From positions 248,001-312,000 of the forward strand of contig JAGMUV010000012.1 in NCBI GenBank assembly GCA_020744425.1: a stretch of DNA of 64,000 nt, in the 5' to 3' direction. The stretch is from Dactylonectria macrodidyma (taxonomy: Eukaryota; Ascomycota; Sordariomycetes; Hypocreales; Nectriaceae). The notes below the pieces were generated by a model that had not been told where the DNA came from, did no database searches, and saw nothing but the letters and a program-made list of their open reading frames with translations. Made by a program: the position numbers and the translations under genes. Shown one piece after another: positions 55,452 to 64,000 of the stretch. Within the stretch, counting starts at the first letter, position 1, and each line of letters opens with the position of its first letter.

Positions 55452-55842
55452 AGGTTGAAAGCATTGGAGACGCTTCAATGAAGAGTGAGGGACCTTGATG
55501 ACTTTAGATGGTCTAATAGAGAGGTTGGTCAAGGGCGTTGGAGAAAGCTGCGTGGCTATCAGCCTATTTATCTGAGATGAATCTAGACGTTGAAAATTTC
55601 CATTGTCGTCCATGGTCCTGAGCTGCTGCTGCTTTAACCTGAGCCGTGAAGAATTGGAGCCCTCCTTCAGGGTCATGGGAGGATGAGGTTGAGATAATTG
55701 ACGCGTGTGAGGACGGCGGCAATGGGAAGCTGGTCGTTTTATGTGGAAGAACGGCGAGAAGACCAAGCATGACACACAAACTACAAGAAGTGTCCCCAGA
55801 AGGTAGTTCATCCCTCCTTACCTCATCGGCTCGTCGGCTTCC
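55452..55842. other. 3' flank of phosphoketolase
   Basis: No gene recognised. It includes the likely 3' UTR of the phosphoketolase gene. Confidence 0.4.
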
Positions 55843-56260
55843 TTGTTGACACGAAACAGATGCTTCAGTTCTATGAACGACACATCAAGATTATTAGGAA
55901 CTCTCAGCATCCACCTAGAGCGCATTGATGAGAAAATGGCGCTTTTTACTGCGGAAAGCAGGGGAAGCGCCAGTGCCTCGGATATAAGCATTGACCTGAG
56001 AGATGAGAGCAGTGATGGAGCAATGCCTTCGCATTTGTCAAGATGCTAGGTCTTACATCGAGTCTTTGGCAGATCAGGGAGAATCCCTGAAGCATCAGTC
56101 GCTTCCAATATCTGCTGATGACAGCCAGAATTCATTCGAGGCACAGCCGAGTATAGAGCCCACTGGCAATATTCATGTTACCGGTAATTCACCCAGTCCC
56201 AATCGATTCCTTCCAAGTCCAACTTATCATATCCGGATTTATTCCAGGCTAGTGACGTAG
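55843..56260 (+). pseudogene. Fungal helical signalling-domain fragment (NLR-associated N-terminal type)
   Basis: Two frames together read LERIDEKMALFTAESRGSAS, then after a one-base shift near 55998-56005 RAVMEQCLRICQDARSYIES and LADQGESL. The pattern MEQCLRIC.DA..YIE..  is typical of the helical N-terminal domain of fungal NLR-like and ankyrin proteins. The gene is truncated at both ends. It lies downstream of the phosphoketolase gene with no visible connection. Family assigned from memory of the motif. Confidence 0.5.
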
Positions 56261-56389
56261 TCAATTCAGCCCAGAAACCTCAACTATGATGAAGTAGCCG
56301 ACGGCTGTTGTAAAACTTGGCATTAGACTCCAAGGATCGAGACAGTAAAAACCGAGGTTTCGCATTTGTGGTAGTCTCTAAAGAACAAT

Positions 56390-56894
56390 CTAGCCTAGGA
56401 CCAAGACAAGCCCTTCTCTAAGGCTCTCAATAGTCTTTTTGGGAAGCGGGTCTTTGTTGTCGAAGTTGTATTGCTTCCTCTCCGCACTGCTCCAGGTGGT
56501 AATGTCCAATCCATCACCTCCAATCTTCCTCCTATGTGCCCCTCGGAATGCGTATCCAGGTGCCACAGAAGTTCGTTTGTACTCTACAAAGGACCTCACC
56601 CAACCCCCACGGGTCCTTTCCGTTTCCCTTTGGAATCGTGGGTTCGATGTTCTTGGAGACATTCTCAGTGTCGGGAATTGTGATATTTAGTCGGTGCGCG
56701 ATCGCCTGAAGGTAGAGATCAAAGTTGCCAGCCCAGAATTTGAATAGCTTAGCTTTTAATTGGCGGTTCCCCTGGATTAGGGATACATCCCGGAACATGG
56801 AGGCCATGGCAATGTACATTGCGATCATCCAGCCAACGTTGTTGCTGTGCGAGTTGCCACAGAGCATCCCATCGCTCTCTACCGCGTTAGCCAA
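56390..56894 (-). pseudogene. Unrecognised minus-strand coding relic
   Basis: Two overlapping minus-strand frames look protein-like: AKLFKFWAGNFDLYLQAIAH, RLNITIPDTENVSKNIEPTI (56894-56532) and YAFRGAHRRKIGGDGLDITT, WSSAERKQYNFDNKDPLPKK (56662-56390). A frameshift or intron near 56600 would join them. The family is not recognised. Possibly a fragment of a repeated or degraded host gene. Confidence 0.3.
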
Positions 56895-56937
56895 AAGTGG
56901 GTCAACACGTACCGGAGTGACAAGCGGTGATTGGCCA

Positions 56938-57072
56938 ATATTTTATCCAAATGAATCCAAATATCCAAATCAATTCGGCCCCTGTGATTTGATTTGATTT
57001 GGATAAGTTTTTCCTCGATTTGAATTGATTTGATTTGGATTTATTTGGATTCATTTGAATTCGATTTATTTG
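56938..57072. repeat. ATCCAAAT/ATTTGGAT inverted-word tract
   Basis: About 135 bp dominated by ATCCAAAT and its complement (ATTTGGAT, GATTTGATTTGG), with the two orientations mainly on opposite sides of a central GGCCCCTGTG. The organisation resembles the subterminal arrays of the hAT element at 19211 but with other words, so it may be the footprint of another hAT family. No coding role. Confidence 0.55.
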
Positions 57073-57075
57073 TTG

Positions 57076-57396
57076 ACAAGCCTGGCCGCCATGGACCAGC
57101 CGCATCCCAGTGGTGGGCGAGGACGACCTAGCGAAGGCGGTCAAGGCACCAAACGACGTCGAGGGCATCATCATGGCAACGTCTAGCTCGCAGAAGGGCG
57201 GCATAGTGGGATTGGGAGGCGTCGTGTGCGACGCGACTCGCAACAGCGCAGGCGAGGTGGTTGCCAGCTATTCCGTCACTCTCGGGCCCAGAGACGAGCA
57301 GAATCCGTACACAGCAGAACTAGCAGCAATAGCGATGGCGCTGGAGTGCACGCCGCCCAGGCTTCCTTTCACTGGACTCGATAAAGAATTGGTGGG
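57076..57396 (+). pseudogene. LINE RNase H-region fragment
   Basis: Reads PWTSRIPVVGEDDLAKAVKA, EGIIMATSSSQKGGIVGLGG, YSVTLGPRDEQNPYTAELAA, then IAMALEC. This is the start of the RNase H domain of fungal Tad1-like LINEs, including the Glu of the active site (YTAELAA). The reverse transcriptase and the rest of RNase H are missing. It directly follows the ATTTGGAT tract. Confidence 0.7.
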
Positions 57397-58034
57397 TTTT
57401 GCAAAGGGGTCAAAATTGCTGTTTTATATGGGATTTGGAGGTGTCCAGCTCACTTGTCTGTCCAGTTCGCTTATCATGCACGTTAATAATAACCAATAAA
57501 ATAAAATAAAACAGAGGGCCAATATAAGTTATTGAGTAATAAAATCGATGATGCCTGTGGTGTGTGTGGCATGTAAATGGTGATGGTCCCTTTTTCTTTG
57601 AGAAATCCCTTCTTTCCAAAGAGTGAATGTCTGTCAATCAAACCGCCGAACATGAGTTGGTAGTGCGAGGGAAGTGGTGTGTGGTGATGAGAGGGTCGGC
57701 TGGGATTTGGAGTTGCCAATCCTGACTGAGCCTCGGCGTCAGTCGCCTGGGAGTGGTGCAAAGCATGTTTTCCCTCCCCGTAAGCGCCGAGCAACAATCC
57801 TCTATATCCGTTTCCATATCCGTTTCCCTGATGAGCCAAAAGAAAAAGGTGCGGTCGAGGTTTTCAAGGTTGTGCGTGTGAGCGATATAAAGTGGCGGCG
57901 AGCGCATAGTTGGTGTTGCTCCTTGTTGATGACCAATCAATGCTGCAGCATGTGGCAGTCTGTTCCCAGGCGGACAATCCTGTAGAGTATTCGCCTGGTA
58001 TGGCATCACTCATGACGGGGTCGTAGAGATGGCC

Positions 58035-58634
58035 TCACAGGACAACACAGCAGCCCCCTCCCTCTCCCTTCTCAAAGGTCAAGAGAGCAGCGCGGGTAGC
58101 AGCTTCGAAAACATCGTCGACGCCCTCCCCGCTCAGGCTGGAGCACTCCAAATATCGCTTGGGGCCAATGTCTCGTGCAATAGCCTCGCCTTCGTGCTCG
58201 GTGACGAACCGCAAAGATTTCTTGCGCATGTCTTCGATGGCGACCGGGTCTTCTCGGAGATCCTTCTTCAGGCCGACGAGAATGATGGAGACGCCAGTGC
58301 ACAGTCGGGTTGCCTCCTCGATCCACTTATGTTTGACGTTATCCAAGGAATCTGGAGTGTCAATGGAGAAGCCGACTAGGATGACATGTGCTTTCGAGTA
58401 GGCGAGGGGCCGTAATCGCTCGTAGTCTTCCTGGCCAGCAGTATCCCATAGCGCGAGTTGGACGGATTTACCATCCACTCTACAATCGGTCACGTAGTTC
58501 TCAAAGACGGTGGGGATGTAATGTGTCGGGAAATATCCTAGCGTGAAGACGCTCAGCAGACTGGTCTTTCCGCAAGCACCGTCGCCAATAATAACCAGCT
58601 TCTTGCGAATAACATTTTGGGGATTTGCGCTCAT
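58035..58634 (-). CDS. rho2: Rho-family GTPase Rho2
   Basis: A single-exon 199-aa protein. P-loop GDGACGKT at 17-24; switch I YIPTVFENYV (T42); DTAGQ at 64-68; GLKKDLRE (the NKxD-like motif, here LKKD); CSSLSGEGVDD; C-terminal CVVL (CaaX with Leu, predicted geranylgeranylation) preceded by two cysteines. The effector and switch regions match fungal Rho2 more closely than Rho1 or Rho3 (TLGYFPTHYIPTVFENYVTD, CRVDGKSVQLALWDTAGQED). It cycles GDP/GTP at the plasma membrane to control cell wall alpha-glucan synthesis and polarity. Start: ATG 58634 (MSANPQNVIRKK). The longer open frame upstream (to 58841) is leader sequence. The lack of introns is notable, since other genes in the window are spliced. 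Confidence 0.93.
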   Translation of the reverse strand: MSANPQNVIRKKLVIIGDGACGKTSLLSVFTLGYFPTHYIPTVFENYVTDCRVDGKSVQLALWDTAGQEDYERLRPLAYSKAHVILVGFSIDTPDSLDNVKHKWIEEATRLCTGVSIILVGLKKDLREDPVAIEDMRKKSLRFVTEHEGEAIARDIGPKRYLECSSLSGEGVDDVFEAATRAALLTFEKGEGGGCCVVL

Positions 58635-59793
58635 GATGAAGGATGTGTTCCGAATGCGAGCGATATTATTTGAGGGCAATCGGGAGTGACGGGTGGTTGT
58701 AGCGGTTGTTTGTTGGTCGTCTGGTCTCCAGAGTACGACGCCGAGATCTGAGGATCCCTGGTAGGCAGATTCCCCCCTTAACTGTCGCTCGGTCGATTGG
58801 CGTCGGGACTTCGCAGTGGCAACGACGAGGGAAGAGAGCAAGTCGTCAAAGGGGCGGTCGCGTCGTAAGGAGGCGCAGGTAGGTCACAAGGCAGGACGAT
58901 CGATCGTGGGAAGAAGTCGTCGAGCGGCGCTATTTTGTTGACCCGAGGTTTGTTTGATTTTGGATGCGGGCGGAGATGGAGATGGAGATGGGCAGCAGGA
59001 ACGGACGTCGGACTGCGCGCGTAGCGAATACGATCCAAGCCGGGGCGGTGGGACGGAGCGACGGATGGTATACTAAGTAAATTTAAGCTAGGTGATGGCT
59101 GAGATGCTGCAAGTCGTCCCTCCCTCTCCCCGGCGTCGGATCCTGGTCTGTGGCCACTGGCGCCTCGTCTGTCACTGTCCAACTGCCCGCCAGCCGCCAG
59201 CCGCCCAGCAAGAGAGGACGGAAGCCTTCCGCCAATCACAGGCGCAGGTTTCCCTCAAGCCAATCAGCGTCGTCATGTTTTTCCACCGATCCCTGCTAGC
59301 CAAAACCCTCTCCACTTCTATCATCCAGCATCCAGCATCCGACTGTCCGACCCAAAACACCTAGACACCCTCACAGCAAGACGCCGCTGCGTGCTGCTCG
59401 CATACGCCATGCTTGCCTGCGTTATGCTTGTCTGGTGCTGTTGCTGCTGCGTCCTGACAATGTCCTCATTCGCACCCCTCTCCCCTCTGCCCTCTGGGCG
59501 GGTTGTTTCATCCCCCTTGGAAATACTGGTAGAGTGTTTACCTCTGCCCTTCTCCCACCCCAAAGCCAGAGCGATCATCTTCACTTGCTCCTCGCACTTC
59601 ACTTTCCATCACACTTGTTCGCTTTACTTGACATCACATCGACAAGATCCCCAAACATCACACGCTACCGACACATCAACGCCTGATTACCACCGAACCT
59701 CTACAGAACTTCTACAGAACTTCTACAGGATCTTTATAGACCTTCTTCAGAACCTCTATAGAAACTCCATAGAATCTCTACAGACTTGCTCGG
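58635..59793. promoter_or_regulatory. rho2 upstream region
   Basis: A GC-rich leader-like region on the minus-strand side, with CGATCGAT and GGAGATGGAGATG repeats at about 58895-58990. It probably contains the rho2 promoter and 5' UTR. Open frames on both strands are unconvincing. Confidence 0.4.
59697..59785. repeat. 12-bp degenerate tandem repeat (AACTTCTACAG)
   Basis: About seven units of AACTTCTACAG and variants (GATCTTTATAG, AACCTCTATAG, AATCTCTACAG) end just before an ATG at 59794. Each unit keeps the CT(A/T)(C/T)AG core. Confidence 0.65.
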
Positions 59794-59862
59794 ATGAGCG
59801 ACGGTATTTACGATTTGATTGAGGAGCTGCGGGAAGATGGAAATGTCGTGAAGGTTCTGTAG
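59794..59862 (+). pseudogene. Possible 5' end of a gene cut off by a LINE insertion
   Basis: A short frame, MSDGIYDLIEELREDGNVVK, with TAG at 59860-59862 stops 6 bp before LINE sequence begins at 59869. The acidic helix and good start context could be the first exon of a disrupted gene, but it is too short to be sure. Confidence 0.25.
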
Positions 59863-59868
59863 CTACGC

Positions 59869-60092
59869 TCACGTGGCGAGAACAAGCTTCTCAAGTTTGA
59901 AGTATGGTAGGGCTCGCCTCAAGGCATATTCCATCGCTGCAAGTTCTCCGCTGTATGGGTTCTGTTCCGTTCTCATACCAAGAGTAAACGAGAAGGTCTC
60001 GAGCCTTGAGCCACCTCTCATCGATACCGGAAACTTGACTGCTCCCCCCACTCCTACTACATCGTTCCGCGCAGAGCTGCTTACGGCGATGC
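59869..60092 (-). pseudogene. LINE RNase H-region fragment
   Basis: The minus strand reads AVSSSARNDVVGVGGAVKFP, VSMRGGSRLETFSFTLGMRT, EQNPYSGELAAMEYALRRAL. This is the first part of the RNase H domain of a Tad1-like LINE, with the active-site Glu in YSGELAA. It is a different family from the 57076 fragment. Confidence 0.7.
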
Positions 60093-60936
60093 GTTACAGA
60101 ATGATTTATATGATGATTTTGGTGAGAATGATTGATGATGCGTCTTAGGTTCCCCGCATGTACTGGTCATATGACAGGGGTGGTGTGGGGCGAGGTACTT
60201 TCGGGAGCCGTAACACATTTGAAGGGATAGTTCGGCGTCATAGCTCCACTTAGAGAACCTGTTTGGTGAGCCGCTAACTTAAATTAATAATCAAGCCAAT
60301 AGAAGCTAAGATTGCAACTGCACAGCCACTGTACTGTATGCACCACCCCAGGACTTCGATTCATTGCCGGTGACTGTGAATGTCCTTAGGTGCCTATGTG
60401 ACCATTTCTGGATTCATATCCAAAACGGTGTTCGGACACAATATGGATTTTAAGGGCTAGATAATACCCACCTATTGTCGTCAATATTACTCACGTGTCT
60501 CATAAGCCATATTTTTATTTCTTTTCCATTAAATAAAACTATTATCCATGTAAGGAATATCCTAGGGATTAACGTAAACTTCCTGTCCTATCCATTCGGC
60601 GGTTGATCCTTGCAATCGAAGGTATCGCGATAGCTTCAATTGGCGCGCCAAGCAGCCGGAGCATCAGTCGGACCGACGGAAATGCACCTTTTTCAACGAT
60701 TTGGCCGTAGTCGGGCTCGCAGGCTGTTATAATGTGTAGATTTCAATTGAACTGCTCGATATTATTCGCATCCTCCTGCTGACACTATAATTTTGGTGTA
60801 ATGGGGAGCATTGGCTGAATGTAGTTGAGAAATTACGCAGTCATGTGATTAATACAGCCCGAATAGCACTACTCAATAAAAATATACACAGGATACGTGA
60901 CGTACATTACAGTGATTATCCCTGAATGAGTTGTCA
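60093..60936. other. Intergenic, no recognised gene
   Basis: AT-rich, no open frame of note. Confidence 0.4.
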
Positions 60937-61209
60937 CTAGGGTTGCTGTTTCTTGATTAGATTTTGTTCTTGCATTTGTTCCCCCAATAGCTGTTGTGTT
61001 TTGCGGAAAAGACTCGATAACGACTCCGCTACCCCCCATTGTACATTTCCTGGATCGCCTTGGTGTAGGATACCGAGCTCGACTCCCACGTAGTCGGGAT
61101 CATTCGACAAGCTGATCACACAAGCATAAGCTTTGTGTTCATGCTCGTATGTCACAACTTCCAGTTGTTGTTGTTGTTGTTGTTGTTGTTGTGGGTGTAA
61201 AACTCGCAA
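60937..61209 (-). CDS. Possible exon of a poly-Gln protein
   Basis: A minus-strand frame with nine consecutive CAA codons, then LEVVTYEHEHKAYACVISLS, NDPDYVGVELGILHQGDPGN, VQWGVAESLSSLFRKTQQLL. The part after the Gln run looks like a folded protein. There is no ATG at its head (the frame opens with a Leu codon), so this would be a 3' exon or a truncated gene. Family unknown. Confidence 0.35.
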   Translation of the reverse strand: MRVLHPQQQQQQQQQLEVVTYEHEHKAYACVISLSNDPDYVGVELGILHQGDPGNVQWGVAESLSSLFRKTQQLLGEQMQEQNLIKKQQP

Positions 61210-62234
61210 ATTCGCTGTGCGTAGTTAGAGGCAGAAGAACCGCTCGTGGAATAATAATGGTACCCTTTATCAAGGCTTGTAAGGCCGCGGCCTCTTCATA
61301 ATGGCTTGGCGACATGAAAACGATACTTTTATTCTCGCTATGAGATTGAAGTGGTAAAGAATATATTTATTAGACGGATTAGCTACTGTTCCTTTTTATA
61401 CCTGGAAATGTGAGCTTGGTCTGTTCCACCACTGCTACAACTAGTAATCGTTAGGTAATATGGCGTTACAATCGTTGGGGAGGTGGACCGATGATGCAAT
61501 ATTTGCGTCATCCTAACATAATACCACCCGGTTCCCCCCATCCCGCTGACGGACGACAGGCTCAACACGGAGCGCCTTGGGGCCGATGGCATACCGGATA
61601 GTGGAGGACGGGATTTTTCCTGTAGATCCGGCTAATACGGGATCTGGATCTCTCTGTCTGACAACACCGAATCAAGCTTAAGTTTCCGAGTACGACGCGG
61701 CTGTTTGGCGATGTGCGGCTAATTATTTGTCACCACCAGCCATCGCCCCAACCCTCCCCTAGCGAACATGCAGTGACCGCTCTAGACCTGCCGTATTCAA
61801 ACTTGCTTAAGGAATCTCTGGACCTCTCGGCCTTTTGGTCGCTAGGCAATTGGTCGCCTTATCGTCTTTTGTCAAGCATGCACTGGTGTTCTGGTCATGC
61901 ATCCTCAGGGCCTAAGTGGGACGACGCTTGCAATATAGTAGTAGTAGATTTATTACGCTCGGGAGAACGGATCTCATAGGGCCATGGAACACGCTATGCT
62001 ATTTACATTTCTGCCACTTCAATCCTGACCACAAAGTAAAGCCCCACTTTCTCTCCCTGAATCACTTTCTTTTGCCTCGCTTGACTCTCTGACAGGCCTG
62101 CTTGAAGGCCAATTTCTCCAAGTGTTCAGCATCCTATCCTCAGCAGCTGAAGCATGGTCTGTCAACCTGAGGTTGCATTGTGTTAGTATTGTGTCAATGT
62201 TTCCTGGTTCCGGTTATTAGTATGTCCCATTCTC
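61210..62234. other. Intergenic with one dispersed repeat
   Basis: Contains the repeat at 61514-61592. A plus-strand 88-codon frame (61713-61979) has no motif. Confidence 0.35.
61514..61592 (-). repeat. Dispersed repeat, about 80 bp (inverted partner at 62729-62815)
   Basis: In reverse complement it shares CATCGGC.C.AAGGCGC, GTGT.GAGCCTGT and CCGTCAGCGGGATG with 62729-62815. The two copies are on opposite strands about 1.1 kb apart. Identity is near 70% by eye. Confidence 0.5.
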
Positions 62235-62497
62235 CTACTTCACTCCCAGTCTTCCCGTCTTCATCGCAAATTTGATCGTTGCTCGCACCGCCTGTAGGTT
62301 AGGTGACCACTTCGGTCCGTCCAATGCCGACTTTCCTCCCAAAAAGAACGACAGGTTTCCCATCTCGCTTTGCCCGATTTGTCTTATGCCTTCGCGTTGT
62401 GCATCCCACTTGGTGCATCGAAAAAGAAAATGTTCCATTGTCTCGACTGCTCGTCCACAGTCGCACAACTCTGATTCCACCGCGCCGATCCTCGACA
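62235..62497 (-). pseudogene. LINE 3' coding end (zinc-knuckle region)
   Basis: Reads RIGAVESELCDCGRAVETME, HFLFRCTKWDAQREGI, then KWSPNLQAVRATIKFAMKTG RLGVK in two parts. The CxCG...ET..HFL..C motif is the C-terminal zinc knuckle after RNase H in fungal LINEs. It starts directly after the 62-bp repeat, which occupies the place of upstream RNase H sequence. Confidence 0.7.
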
Positions 62498-62559
62498 GGT
62501 GTAATTAGGGCTACTTTCTTAACATCTGCATGCCAAGAAAGTAAGATGACAAAGGAAGG
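62498..62559 (-). repeat. 62-bp repeat, copy B (identical to 46131-46192)
   Basis: See copy A. In the frame of the following LINE fragment it carries stop codons, so it is not part of that coding region. Confidence 0.85.
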
Positions 62560-62728
62560 CTGTTGCTCACGGCTGTGTATGTATGTATGTATGTATATTT
62601 TTCGTCCGAGGGCCGTGAGGCCCTTAAAGTCCCCTATTGGGGCACAGGACGTGCTGAGCTAGAGTCTCTAATGCTAAATTCTACGCAAAGCCTTCGTAAA
62701 CTACAGAACAGACCACTATACAGCATAT

Positions 62729-62815
62729 CATCGGCTCAAAGGCGCATTGTGTCGAGCCTGTTACCCGTCAGCGGGATGACGAGGCGCGGCTATTACAGCA
62801 CTAGCCGCTATGTAT
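62729..62815 (+). repeat. Dispersed repeat, about 87 bp (inverted partner at 61514-61592)
   Basis: Shares the GTGTCGAGCCTGTTACCCGT and CAGCGGGATG words with the partner. It lies about 155 bp beyond the 3' end of the LINE fragment at 62971-63819. A small TATG microsatellite is at about 62575-62597. Confidence 0.45.
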
Positions 62816-62970
62816 GAGCCAGTCTTCTTCAGTGAGACTGGGAAGAGAGCATTGGCGTGGCTGCACGAGGCGGCCGAGCCCATGTAGTTGAAGAAAAGGA
62901 ACAAAAGAGAGGAGAGAATAGAGAATAGAGGGAGAGGAGGAGACGCGAGTGCGTCTCGGATCTGCCTCGT

Positions 62971-63819
62971 CTAGTGACGCGGGCAAATCTTCTCGAAGAA
63001 GGCGCTTGATTTGGCCAGCTTGGTGTACTTGTCGAAACGTCTTCCTATTGCGAGGTTGACTGTTGCGGTCGGCGATGGGACAAGCCTCATTCGACACCGC
63101 CGCGGTACTTTTCTGCAGTAGAAGACATGGTCAGGTGCTTTGCGTCGACCGCACGAGCAGGTCACTCGCGCGTCCTCGTGGTTGAATCGTTCGTGGTATG
63201 CAGCGAAATCCCCATGGAGGGACCTTGCTGCGAGTAAATGGTGCAAAGCAGCCCGAGGGAGCGAGAGCTCCGGCGGGCAGCGTATAGTTGCCTTGAGGTT
63301 GAATCTCTTGTATTGCTCGGGGGCGGAAGTTGACCACCATGTTTCGAAGGCTTCCTTCGGTTTTTGCCTCGCCATCTTCCGCAGGTATGCCAGCGTCGGC
63401 AGAGCGCCCTCTGGCTCCGGCAGCGAGGAAGCTGCTTTTGCTAGTTTATCGGCTTGTTCGTTGCCGGGGATGTTCGTGTGGCCAGGTATCCAGCGCACTT
63501 GTGTAGCACCATGAGATGTAGCCAGCGCCTGGAACTCGAGGAAGACTTCTTGTGAGGAATCAGACGGTGTGCCCCGTAGGCATGTTGCGGCTGCCAGGTT
63601 GTCTAGACAGACTACAATGTCCCGTGTCGCTGATCCTGGGAGGTTCAGAGCGGCCTTGAGGCCCTCCAGTGCTCCTGTAGCTTCAGCATCAAAGACCTCG
63701 GCAGGTCTGCGACGGCCCGAGCCGTCGCAGACGGAGAGATCGGTCTGGTGAATGGCGAAGCCATAGCTGGCTGCTCCTTTGGAGGACAAGGAGCCGTCTG
63801 AGTATACGATCAAAGTGGC
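62971..63819 (-). pseudogene. LINE RNase H domain and C-terminus, open fragment
   Basis: An open frame of 280 codons: LIVYSDGSLSSKGAASYGFA (first Asp), EVFDAEATGALEGLKAALNL (Glu), IVVCLDNLAAATCLRG (second Asp), RWIPGHTNIPGNEQADKLAK (His and last Asp). The full RNase H set is intact, followed by the zinc knuckle CSCGRRKAPDHVFYCRK. The reverse transcriptase upstream is missing: stops occur just beyond 63820. This is the typical 3' part of a fungal Tad1-like LINE; it removes the RNA template during reverse transcription. A purine-rich 3' tail (62890-62945) follows. Confidence 0.85.
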
Positions 63820-64000
63820 TGTTCCTGCTTACTACCATTTCCCTTCCACATTTGCACCATCCTATCGATCATGTCCCGTCATGACGCCTACTGTACAGCT
63901 TGTTTTCACCGTCTTCAGCCTGATATACCACAATGGCGCTTCCCAAACTCGAAACTTGTAAGCTAGGAATGCCCTCTTGTATAACGTTTCAGCTAACTCG

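Noticed and set aside
54915..55811. 298-codon open frame antisense to phosphoketolase
   Set aside because: It mirrors the GC3-biased coding strand of a clearly real gene and shows no domain; similar shadows occur at 53572-54402.

Overview
The window looks like an accessory, transposon-rich segment of a filamentous ascomycete genome (Pezizomycotina, probably Sordariomycetes). Three things point there. The genes carry short 47-110 bp GT-AG introns with CTAAC/CTGAC-like branch sites. The protein families are typical of these fungi: Zn2Cys6 regulators, NmrA-like reductases, CorA-like Mg transporter family proteins, NLR-type fragments, fungal phosphoketolase, Rho2 and a Meu6-like PH protein. Several repeats also carry the G:C-to-A:T damage (TGG to TAG, CAG to TAG, CGA to TGA) expected of repeat-induced point mutation (RIP). 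Every gene model was spliced by hand from the sequence; no database search or alignment program was available.

Layout. 0-6.3 kb: the 3' end of a Ty3/gypsy chromovirus with its LTR, then an AT-rich, RIP-like relic of a Myb/SANT-domain gene. 6.3-8.3 kb: the tail of a pogo/Fot1-type transposase and a diverged tandem duplication. 8.7-13 kb: a small accessory gene group made of an SDR-type reductase, a truncated fungal regulator and an MDR-type (enoyl-reductase-like) oxidoreductase. 13.5-31 kb: a transposon block with two almost identical hAT elements in inverted orientation (13535-16556 and 27965-30987). Between them lie a stop-riddled integrase-core gene, a complete 5.07 kb hAT element with perfect 8-bp target duplications (19211-24278), an NLR/NACHT fragment, a GC-rich minisatellite and a kinase fragment. 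31-34 kb: a CorA-like gene cut off by the second hAT copy, a C2H2 mini-protein, a terminal fragment of the large hAT and a broken Tc1 element. 34.9-40.8 kb: ordinary-looking genes (Zn2Cys6 regulator, divergent NmrA-like reductase, alpha/beta-hydrolase). 41-46.2 kb: a 19-bp minisatellite, a chimera of hAT pieces with a mitochondrial nad4 insert (NUMT), and a LINE ORF1 relic. 46.2-59 kb: more conserved genes (Meu6-like PH protein, phosphoketolase, Rho2) mixed with a PiggyBac element, a possible MITE and LINE/NLR fragments. 59-64 kb: LINE RNase H and zinc-knuckle fragments.

How the parts relate. The intact cellular genes form two islands (about 34.9-40.8 kb and 46.2-58.6 kb) plus the 8.7-13 kb group. 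The rest is a graveyard of at least eight transposon types, some recent (hAT pair about 99.9% identical at protein level; large hAT with intact TSD and one nonsense codon) and some old. The host genes next to the inverted hAT pair are truncated and the hAT copies lack matching target duplications, which suggests rearrangement through these repeats. No tRNA, rRNA or CRISPR array could be supported.
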